A stretch of 6,920 nucleotides of DNA from Pseudomonadota bacterium (GTDB lineage: Bacteria > Pseudomonadota > Alphaproteobacteria > Rhizobiales > Xanthobacteraceae), in the NCBI GenBank assembly GCA_023405565.1, contig JAEXXW010000211.1, forward strand, positions 1 to 6,920, in the 5' to 3' direction. Positions 1-5,497 of the stretch are shown in pieces. How positions within the stretch are numbered: position 1 is the stretch's first letter; every line of letters starts with the position of its first letter. The notes under the pieces were generated by a model that saw only the letters and a program-made list of their open reading frames with translations, was not told where the DNA came from and did no database searches. The position numbers and the translations under genes are program-made.

Positions 1-858
1 ATGCTGCTGCAACACCGCGCAGCCATCCAGCCGCGTTCCGTGATCGTCTCGACAATCCCGGCCGCATCCTTTGCCGGCATGACGACCACACTTCTGTCCT
101 GGCTTCTGTCGGGCGGGACGCTGGCACTGCACCATCCGTTCGATCCGGACCTCCTTGTGGCGCAGATTGCGACCCATGGTGGCCATGTCCTGGTTATCCC
201 TGACGCGCTTTTGCCAGCGCTCACACAATCCGACATCTTCGATGCTCATCCATCCGTGCAAACCGTCCTTGCCCTCTGGCGTTCGCCCGAACGCCTGGCC
301 GCATCGCCGCAATGGCCGGTCGGCGCACCAAACCTTGTCGACGTCGTCGCTTTTGGCGAAGCGGGCCTGCTGGCCGAAGCTCGCCCGGCAAACGGTCGCG
401 CGGCTTCCTGGCCGCTTGGCGCGATCGTCATCACGAATAACGGAGAGGACGTCACGCTTGGCAGCGTGACGCAAACGCCATCGGGCTCACTCGGTCTTGC
501 CGGCGCGCTCGCGGCGTCACCCCTTCGCTTCTACGATTTTGAACCGACGGAAACGTCCGGCATCGACATCGTCGATACCGGCTATCTCTGTCGCGTGACG
601 GATGACCGGATGCTGACCATCACAGCCTCTCCCACCGGCCTGATCCAGGTCGGTGGTTACCGCTTTGCGATGCACGACGTGCAAACACGTGTCAGTGCCA
701 TTGACAGCAAAGGCGTTCTGGCCGCCCTTCCCCACGCGCTGTGCGGATATCGCATCGCGGGACATGCTTTAAATTCTGAATCTTTGCGTTCAAAGCTTGA
801 AGAAGCAGGCCTGAACCCATTGATCCAAAATGCATTTCACGATCATTTACCGTCGTGA
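1..858 (+). CDS. AMP-binding (ANL superfamily) protein with degenerate motifs, 3' part
   Basis: The 285 visible residues resemble the middle and C-terminal part of acyl-CoA synthetase/AMP-ligase proteins. The early stretch SWLLSGGTLALHHPFDP (about residues 33-49) matches the segment that follows the P-loop in this family. Family members are usually about 500 residues, and the P-loop half is absent here, so the gene probably starts upstream and the ATG at base 1 is probably internal. The signature motifs are eroded. The YGxTE motif reads FGEAG (118-122). The ribose-binding TGD reads TGYL (193-196). The hinge before VGGYRF (217-222) lacks its usual RxDD/K residues. No C-terminal catalytic lysine motif is visible. 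From known family chemistry I infer weak or no adenylation activity, perhaps a binding or structural role. No signal peptide or membrane segment is seen. It lies 90 bases upstream of the REC-REC-GGDEF-like gene on the same strand and may be functionally linked. The family call is moderately sure; substrate and function are unknown. Confidence 0.65.
   Translation: MLLQHRAAIQPRSVIVSTIPAASFAGMTTTLLSWLLSGGTLALHHPFDPDLLVAQIATHGGHVLVIPDALLPALTQSDIFDAHPSVQTVLALWRSPERLAASPQWPVGAPNLVDVVAFGEAGLLAEARPANGRAASWPLGAIVITNNGEDVTLGSVTQTPSGSLGLAGALAASPLRFYDFEPTETSGIDIVDTGYLCRVTDDRMLTITASPTGLIQVGGYRFAMHDVQTRVSAIDSKGVLAALPHALCGYRIAGHALNSESLRSKLEEAGLNPLIQNAFHDHLPS
450..471. repeat. Perfect inverted repeat inside the AMP-binding gene
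   Basis: Two 9-base arms (CGTCACGCT at 450-458 and AGCGTGACG at 463-471) are exact reverse complements separated by TGGC. In RNA this gives a stable 9-bp stem with a 4-base loop. It is wholly within coding sequence and in frame encodes a Thr-Leu-Gly-Ser-Val stretch, so it may simply be a chance product of GC-rich codons. There is no U tract after it, so it is not a typical intrinsic terminator. The repeat itself is certain; a function is not. Confidence 0.45.
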
Positions 859-883
859 CGTTAAGCCTTTTTCCGAAGTCACG
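854..883. repeat. Inverted repeat at the end of the AMP-binding gene
   Basis: CGTGAC (854-859) and GTCACG (878-883) are exact reverse complements with an 18-base spacer. The left arm contains the TGA stop codon of the AMP-binding gene. The T run (868-872) lies in the loop rather than after the stem, so this is a poor intrinsic terminator. It could be a protein-binding dyad or chance. The right arm ends next to the CtrA-like box. Confidence 0.25.
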
Positions 884-898
884 TTGACCCGGCGTTAA
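884..898 (+). promoter_or_regulatory. CtrA-like box upstream of the REC-REC-GGDEF gene
   Basis: TTGA (884-887), seven bases, then TTAA (895-898) matches the alphaproteobacterial CtrA site TTAA-N7-TTAA with one mismatch. It lies about 50 bases before the ATG at 949, where a promoter is expected. TTGACC at 884-889 also looks like a sigma-70 -35 element, but no good -10 hexamer follows at 16-18 bases. The match is seen; binding is inferred. A one-mismatch short motif can occur by chance. Confidence 0.3.
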
Positions 899-914
899 AT
901 CGCGCAGCGCTATC

Positions 915-941
915 CATTCCGTGAAATAGAAATACGGGATG
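915..941 (+). promoter_or_regulatory. Possible hairpin covering the ribosome binding site
   Basis: CATTCCGT (915-922) can pair with ACGGGATG (934-941) in RNA: eight pairs including one G-U, with an 11-base A/U-rich loop. The right arm contains GGGA (936-939), the only plausible Shine-Dalgarno for the ATG at 949. Folding would hide it, so translation of the downstream gene could be controlled by RNA structure. The pairing is seen; the regulatory role is inferred. Confidence 0.3.
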
Positions 942-948
942 AGCGTTG

Positions 949-2205
949 ATGTCATTGCAGGGACCGATTGTTGTCGTTGCGGAAAACAGGTCCCCCAGGC
1001 TACTCGAAGCGATTTCGATAGCAGGTGCCTTTCCCGTCATTGAGACGTCCCCGGAGAACGCGGCCGCTGCCATCGCCGCAGCCGACCCGACCGCCATCAT
1101 CCTGGCCGACAGCCGTGCCGCGACCGACACGGCGCTTGCCGCGTGCCTGGCGCGCGACATCACCCGCAAAGCGCCAATCGTGCCCGTCGTGGCCTGCGCT
1201 GGCCCCGAGGATATCCTTTCATATCCTGAAGCTTTGATGATTGGACGCGAGGCGACGCCTGCGGCCGTGACTGCACGTGTTGCGTCAGTTCTGCGCGTTC
1301 GCACGCTGCACGCGAGTGTCCTGCGCCGGACCGAGGCGGCCCAGGCAGCCGGACGAAACGCACCGAAAATGGCGAACACCGATCCCATCGAGGACGCCAC
1401 CGTGATCCTCGCCGGGCGGGGCCGCACCTATCCTGAACTTTCGGTCGGCATCGGCGAGCATACCGGCGTGATCGGCGTCCTCACCATTGAAGCGGCCGCC
1501 CGCTTCCTGAAGACCCGGGACACCGATGGCCTTGTCATCGGCGATGGTTTCCATCCGCAAAGCGTCGAAGCGGTCCTCACGGTGGTCGCCGAGGATTCGC
1601 GCTTCCGCGATCTGCCGATCGGCGTCATCGGCCATCAATTATCGATCGATGAACGGGAACTGCCCCATCTCGTCTTCGCCGACGATTCCCAAAGCCTCAT
1701 CGGCAAGATCCTGCCGCTCGTCCGGCTCCACGCCTTCGAGCGTCGTCTGCGCCGTATGCTGGAAAACTTCAATCAGGACGGCATTGTCGATCCGGCGACC
1801 GGCCTTCTCCACCACGCGGCGTTTGTCGCCGAACTCGACCGTGTCATGCGCGATGCGGACCTGCGATCCACCGGGTTGTCTGTGGCCCGCTTCACTTTCG
1901 ACGCACGGTTCGACAATCGCGCGATCAACGATGCCGCCCGCATCATCGGCAAACTGATGCGCGGCGCCGATTTCGCCTGCTGCGACGATGACGGCACCAT
2001 CCTCGTGGCCTTTGCCGAGACCGATATGCGCCGGGCCCAGGCCGTCACCCGGCGGCTGAGCAACGTTCTCAAACATACGATGACGCTGCCCGACAATCCG
2101 CACACGGCGGCCACCCCGCGCGTCACCCTGACCCGCCGCAAGCCTGCCGATACCGTCGCCAGCCTCCTCTCCCGCGTGACCATTCCTGCGGTTGCGGCGG
2201 AATAG
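949..2205 (+). CDS. PopA/PleD-like REC-REC-GGDEF protein with dead cyclase site and intact I-site
   Basis: This 418-residue soluble protein has three parts. A first receiver-like domain (about 5-125) has Asp54 where a phospho-acceptor would lie (ILADS), but the acidic pair is AE and the conserved Lys is missing. A second receiver-like domain (about 145-260) has Asp199 (VIGDGF). A GGDEF-like domain opens with the typical DPATGLL (281-287). The GGDEF signature reads DDGTI (347-351), so diguanylate cyclase activity should be lost. Five residues upstream sits RGAD (338-341), an RxxD motif at exactly the spacing of the inhibitory c-di-GMP site in PleD. REC-REC-GGDEF is the layout of Caulobacter PleD and of its paralog PopA, a c-di-GMP receptor that promotes ClpXP proteolysis of CtrA. 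I infer a c-di-GMP effector. TTG at 946 is in frame, but ATG at 949 has GGGA at good spacing. True PopA orthology is unproven. Confidence 0.75.
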   Translation: MSLQGPIVVVAENRSPRLLEAISIAGAFPVIETSPENAAAAIAAADPTAIILADSRAATDTALAACLARDITRKAPIVPVVACAGPEDILSYPEALMIGREATPAAVTARVASVLRVRTLHASVLRRTEAAQAAGRNAPKMANTDPIEDATVILAGRGRTYPELSVGIGEHTGVIGVLTIEAAARFLKTRDTDGLVIGDGFHPQSVEAVLTVVAEDSRFRDLPIGVIGHQLSIDERELPHLVFADDSQSLIGKILPLVRLHAFERRLRRMLENFNQDGIVDPATGLLHHAAFVAELDRVMRDADLRSTGLSVARFTFDARFDNRAINDAARIIGKLMRGADFACCDDDGTILVAFAETDMRRAQAVTRRLSNVLKHTMTLPDNPHTAATPRVTLTRRKPADTVASLLSRVTIPAVAAE

Positions 2206-2248
2206 CTGCCGTCTTACATCTGGCGGACCATCAATTACGGGAACCGCC

Positions 2249-2917
2249 ATGGCCAGCGAACAAGATAAAGTCCGCATCGACGTCGTCTCCGATGTCGTCT
2301 GCCCATGGTGCTTCATCGGCAAGCGCCGGCTGGAAAAGGCCATCGCGCTCAATCCCGATATCCCGGTCGAGGTGCATTACCACCCGTTCTTCCTCAATGA
2401 ATGGATCCCGGCCGAAGGCATTTCGCGCGACCATTATCTGACGGCGAAATTCGGCTCGCCCGAACGTTACAAGGAGATCGCCCAACGCGTCTCCGCCGCG
2501 GCCGCAGAGGATGGCCTCGTTTATGCCATCGACAAGGTAAACCGGCAGCCCAATACGACCGACAGTCATCGCCTGATCTATTGGGCCGCGCTTGAGGGCA
2601 AGGCCGCCGAGATGAAGCAACGGCTGATGGAGCTCTATTTCTCGGAAGGGGCCGACCTTTCCGACAAGGCCGTACTGGTCAAGGCCGCCGCCGATGTCGG
2701 GCTCGATGCCGATGTGATCTCGAAGAGACTCGACAGCGAAGAGGATCTCGATGTCGTTGCACAGCGTGTGGAAGCCGCGAAGTCGGCCGGCATCCAGGGC
2801 GTGCCATTCTTCATCGTCGACAACACCTTCGCGCTGTCCGGCGCACAGGCGCCTGAACAACTCGCCGCGGTGATCCAGCGCGCAGCGAATGACAAGAGCC
2901 AGAAGGCTGCGGGTTAG
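2249..2917 (+). CDS. DsbA-family (FrnE-type) thiol-disulfide oxidoreductase
   Basis: This 222-residue protein has the thioredoxin/DsbA fold of the FrnE / 2-hydroxychromene-2-carboxylate isomerase-like group (COG2761). The N-terminal strand IDVVSDVVCPWCFIGKRRL carries the redox motif CPWC (Cys18, Cys21), followed by the family's IGKRR. The central helical part includes NTTDSHRL. The C-terminal GVPFFIVDNTFALSGAQ (184-200) provides the cis-proline (Pro186) that packs against the active site. Length fits the family. No signal peptide is present, so it should act in the cytoplasm, perhaps in thiol repair or detoxification; the substrate is unknown. Reading could begin at TTG 2192, overlapping the previous gene, but ATG 2249 has GGGA six bases before it and the conserved fold starts right after. 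It follows the REC-REC-GGDEF gene by 43 bases on the same strand and may be co-transcribed. It converges with the lysR gene. Confidence 0.9.
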   Translation: MASEQDKVRIDVVSDVVCPWCFIGKRRLEKAIALNPDIPVEVHYHPFFLNEWIPAEGISRDHYLTAKFGSPERYKEIAQRVSAAAAEDGLVYAIDKVNRQPNTTDSHRLIYWAALEGKAAEMKQRLMELYFSEGADLSDKAVLVKAAADVGLDADVISKRLDSEEDLDVVAQRVEAAKSAGIQGVPFFIVDNTFALSGAQAPEQLAAVIQRAANDKSQKAAG

Positions 2918-2966
2918 CTCAGGTCGCTTTGACGGCCAAACGGCGCGTTCATGCTCGCACCCCAGC

Positions 2967-3899
2967 TCAGCCCTTGGCCGCTCTTCCGCGTCTCGATGAA
3001 GCGGCGAGTCGCTCCCCGCAAATGTCCCGAATACACCCGCGCAGCCAGCGATGCGCTGGATCGGCATCCAGCCGTGGGTGCCAGAGCAATGAGATTGTAA
3101 TCTCCGGCACGGAGACCGGAAGAGGAAAACTGTGCATTCCGGCGCGCAGGTTTCCGGTATGGCGTTCGGGAACGCTGGCGATCAGGTCAGAAGCTCGGGC
3201 CAAAGCCAGCGCGGCTGAAAAGCCGCCAACGGTTGCGACGATCTCGCGCTCCAGCCCGAGCGGCTTCAACGCGTCATCAATCGGCCCCTTGTCGAGTCCC
3301 TGCCGCGAAATGCCGATGTGACTGCTCTCGGCATAACGGGCAAGCGTGACCTTACTCTTGCTCAGCGGGTGCCCCTTTCGCACGACACCAATGAAGCGAT
3401 CTCCGAACAAGGCCTGCGCGCGCAGCTCCGGACTGGTCGTCTTGCCCACAACGCCCGTTTCCAGATCGATGGCTCCTTCGCGAAGCGGTGCGCTGTCTTT
3501 GTCCGGCTTTTGCAGGAAGCGCAGCCGCACGCCCGGAGCATCCTTGCCAACGCGAGCGATAAGCTCCGGTCCAAAATTCTCGACAAATCCGTCGCTCGTC
3601 CGCAACGTGAACACGCGAACGAGCCGCTTCAGGTCGAGCTTTTCAGCCGGTCGCAGGACCGCATGTCCATCTTCCACAAGTTGGCCCACACGCTCACGGA
3701 GTTCGAGCGCGCGGGGGGTGGGGACAAGACCTCGTCCGGCCCTGACCAAAAGCGGATCACCCGTCGTTTCACGCAATCGCGCCAGCGCCCGGCTCATCGC
3801 TGACGGGCTCAGCCGCAACCTTTTGGCTGCGCGCGCAACACTGCCCTCTACGAGCAACACATCAAGAGTGACAAGCAAATTGAGATCGGGGACAGACAT
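2967..3899 (-). CDS. LysR-family transcriptional regulator
   Basis: This 310-residue protein has the normal LysR length and layout. The N-terminal winged helix-turn-helix (about 5-64) contains GSVARAAKRLRLSPSAMSRA (19-38) and the LVRAGRGLVPTPRA wing. An effector-binding domain of the periplasmic-binding-protein type runs from about 90 to 295. It is transcribed away from the MFS transporter with a 137-base shared region, the standard arrangement for a LysR protein controlling its divergent neighbour and itself. Two T-N11-A palindromes lie in that region, one of them 27 bases before this start. ATG 3899 is the only usable start, as an in-frame stop lies four codons upstream; no clear Shine-Dalgarno is visible. 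The effector is unknown, but a compound exported by the transporter is the natural guess. The family call is near certain; the target is inferred from position. Confidence 0.92.
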   Translation of the reverse strand: MSVPDLNLLVTLDVLLVEGSVARAAKRLRLSPSAMSRALARLRETTGDPLLVRAGRGLVPTPRALELRERVGQLVEDGHAVLRPAEKLDLKRLVRVFTLRTSDGFVENFGPELIARVGKDAPGVRLRFLQKPDKDSAPLREGAIDLETGVVGKTTSPELRAQALFGDRFIGVVRKGHPLSKSKVTLARYAESSHIGISRQGLDKGPIDDALKPLGLEREIVATVGGFSAALALARASDLIASVPERHTGNLRAGMHSFPLPVSVPEITISLLWHPRLDADPAHRWLRGCIRDICGERLAASSRRGRAAKG

Positions 3900-3925
3900 G
3901 CATCGACGCTATCACAGATCGAACG

Positions 3926-3938
3926 TGACGTGGCGTCA
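3926..3938. promoter_or_regulatory. Candidate LysR operator (T-N11-A palindrome)
   Basis: TGACGTGGCGTCA is a perfect dyad (5-base arms, 3-base centre) and fits the T-N11-A form of LysR binding sites exactly. It lies between the divergent lysR and MFS genes, 27 bases from the lysR start, well placed for autoregulation and as a recognition site for transporter control. Binding is inferred. Confidence 0.5.
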
Positions 3939-3977
3939 AACGCACGAGTGAAGTGCAAATAGTGCGCGTTCCGCCAT

Positions 3978-4003
3978 GTCGGACAAGGGACTATGTTTCC
4001 GAC
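3978..4003. promoter_or_regulatory. Inverted repeat in the lysR-MFS intergenic region
   Basis: GTCGGA (3978-3983) and TCCGAC (3998-4003) are exact reverse complements with a 14-base spacer. The centres are two DNA turns apart, compatible with a dimeric regulator. It lies between the two T-N11-A palindromes. The role is inferred from position only. Confidence 0.3.
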
Positions 4004-4012
4004 GGGCTCCAT

Positions 4013-4025
4013 TGGGAGTCTCCCA
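4013..4025. promoter_or_regulatory. Second T-N11-A palindrome next to the MFS start
   Basis: TGGGAGTCTCCCA is a perfect dyad with 6-base arms around one base, again of T-N11-A form. It ends 11 bases before the ATG at 4037 and touches the AGGA (4025-4028) of the ribosome binding site. It could be an operator that blocks the promoter or early transcription, or in RNA a short hairpin (5 bp, 3-base loop) beside the start. Confidence 0.45.
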
Positions 4026-4033
4026 GGACGGAG
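4025..4033 (+). promoter_or_regulatory. Ribosome binding site that decides the MFS start
   Basis: AGGA at 4025-4028 lies eight bases before ATG 4037, with GGAG also at 4030-4033. This supports 4037 over the in-frame GTG at 3953, which would add a polar 28-residue tail untypical of the family and would make the palindromes coding. Confidence 0.55.
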
Positions 4034-4036
4034 CTT

Positions 4037-5467
4037 ATGCTGAAGTCAATCCCTGCAGAGCAAGACGAGGCTGTCGCTGAGGGCGCTGAGCGGACACCTT
4101 CGGTTCGGTGGGCGCTCGCCTGCCTTTCACTGTCGATGTTGCTGTCCTCGCTCGGCACCAGCATCGCCAACGTTGGTCTGCCGACATTGGCACAGGCGTT
4201 TGCCGCCCCCTTTCAGGATGTCCAGTGGGTCGTCCTTGCTTATCTCCTCGCCATCACCACCCTGATCGTCAGCGTCGGACGGCTCGGTGATCTAATCGGT
4301 CGCCGGCGGCTGCTGCTGGCCGGAATAATCCTGTTCACTTTGGCCTCGGCCCTGTGCGGCATCGCACCCACGCTCTGGCTATTGATTGCAGCCCGGGCGG
4401 TCCAAGGCCTTGGGGCAGCCGTCATGATGGCCCTCGCTATAGCGTTCGTCGGCGAGACGGTCTCGAAGGACAAGACTGGCCGCGCGATGGGGCTGCTCGG
4501 AACGATGTCCGCGACCGGCACAGCTCTTGGGCCATCACTTGGCGGCGTTCTGATTGCCGGCCTTGGTTGGCAGGCCATCTTCCTCCTCAACGTACCGCTG
4601 GGGCTCCTGACGGTTCTTCTCGCATATCGCTATCTGCCCGTTGATCGCACAGCGCAGAAAACAGACCGGACCAGATTCGATGTGACTGGCACGCTCCTGC
4701 TTGCTCTGACGCTCGCAGCTTATGCACTCGCCATGACGATCGGGCGTGGCCATTTCGGTCTGCTCAATATGGCTCTCCTTTTGGCTGCTGTTTTCGGAGC
4801 CGCTCTCTTCCTGATTGCCGAAACGAGAGCACCATCGCCATTGATCCGGTTGGACATCTTCCACAATCCCGTGCTGAGAGCAGGACTTGCCATGAGCGTG
4901 CTCGTCTCAACAGTGCTGATGGCGACGCTGATAGTCGGGCCTTTCTATCTCTCGCGTGCACTTGGGCTCGACGCGGCCGTTGTCGGGATCGTCGTGTCGG
5001 TCGGCCCAATTGTTGCAGCCCTGACTGGCGTTCCGGCTGGCCACCTTGCTGACCGTCTTGGCGCATCACGCATGACCATTGTCGGACTTGTCGGAATAGT
5101 GACTGGATGCTTCGCCCTGTCCGTGATGCCTGCGACATTAGGAATTCCGGGCTATGTTGCCCCCATCGTTGTCGTCACCGCCGGTTATGCGCTGTTCCAG
5201 ACGGCCAACAACACCGCCGTCATGAAAGATACCCGGCCGGACCAGCGCGGCGTCATATCCGGCATGCTCAACCTCTCGCGCAATGTCGGGCTTATTACTG
5301 GCGCATCCGTTATGGGTGCGGTGTTCGCGCTTGCATCGGCAACGCACGACATCACAACCGCGCATCCCGACGCCGTCGCCACCGGTCTGCAGATCACGTT
5401 CGCGGTAGCGACAACGCTGATTGTTGGCGCACTCGTCATCGCAATTGCAAGCCGGGCTTCAGATTAG
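4037..5467 (+). CDS. DHA2-type MFS efflux transporter (14 membrane segments)
   Basis: This 476-residue inner-membrane protein should export drugs or other small toxic compounds by proton antiport. About 14 hydrophobic segments can be counted, the DHA2 (EmrB/QacA-like) number. Motifs are clear: QWVVLAYLLA (63-72, helix 2), motif A GRLGDLIGRRR (81-91), motif B RAVQGLG (120-126), and the antiporter motif C ending in GPSLGG (165-170), followed by GWQAIFLLNVPLG. The first-helix motif, usually LDxTIVNVALP, reads LGTSIANVGLP (39-49), so the conserved Asp is Gly40, which may alter coupling or substrate choice. The gene is divergent from lysR and probably controlled by it through the shared operator region. 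It ends 30 bases from the stop of the opposing mfd gene, with no clear terminator between. Substrate cannot be told from sequence. Start chosen at ATG 4037 by ribosome binding site and family length. Confidence 0.9.
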   Translation: MLKSIPAEQDEAVAEGAERTPSVRWALACLSLSMLLSSLGTSIANVGLPTLAQAFAAPFQDVQWVVLAYLLAITTLIVSVGRLGDLIGRRRLLLAGIILFTLASALCGIAPTLWLLIAARAVQGLGAAVMMALAIAFVGETVSKDKTGRAMGLLGTMSATGTALGPSLGGVLIAGLGWQAIFLLNVPLGLLTVLLAYRYLPVDRTAQKTDRTRFDVTGTLLLALTLAAYALAMTIGRGHFGLLNMALLLAAVFGAALFLIAETRAPSPLIRLDIFHNPVLRAGLAMSVLVSTVLMATLIVGPFYLSRALGLDAAVVGIVVSVGPIVAALTGVPAGHLADRLGASRMTIVGLVGIVTGCFALSVMPATLGIPGYVAPIVVVTAGYALFQTANNTAVMKDTRPDQRGVISGMLNLSRNVGLITGASVMGAVFALASATHDITTAHPDAVATGLQITFAVATTLIVGALVIAIASRASD

Positions 5468-5497
5468 CCGCAGTTCCGCGTTCCGTTCACTCCGCTG

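Noticed and set aside
465..860. Recurring CGTGACG heptamer (465, 594, 854, and again at 3924)
   Set aside because: Spacing is irregular and two copies are coding (Val-Thr or Arg-Val-Thr codons); most likely chance in GC-rich DNA.
879..1427. Long reverse-strand open frame over the start of the PopA-like gene, and similar frames at 1639-2352 and 2231-3067
   Set aside because: They are antisense to well-supported genes, low in complexity (Ala/Arg-rich) and show no recognisable domain; they are expected from high-GC codon bias.
2192..2248. Upstream TTG start for the DsbA-family gene, overlapping the previous stop
   Set aside because: The 19 extra residues lie before the conserved first strand and do not look like a signal peptide or a family extension; ATG 2249 has GGGA in place.
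2918..2966. Terminator between the convergent DsbA-family and lysR genes
   Set aside because: Only a weak 5-bp stem with one G-U pair (about 2921-2936) and no T run; not enough to call.
3953..4036. In-frame GTG start at 3953, giving a 504-residue MFS protein
   Set aside because: The extra 28 residues are polar and untypical of the family, no ribosome binding site precedes the GTG, and ATG 4037 has AGGA at good spacing. The stretch also holds the intergenic dyads.
5468..5497. Bidirectional terminator between the convergent MFS and mfd genes
   Set aside because: No stem of useful length and no T tract are visible in the 30 bases.
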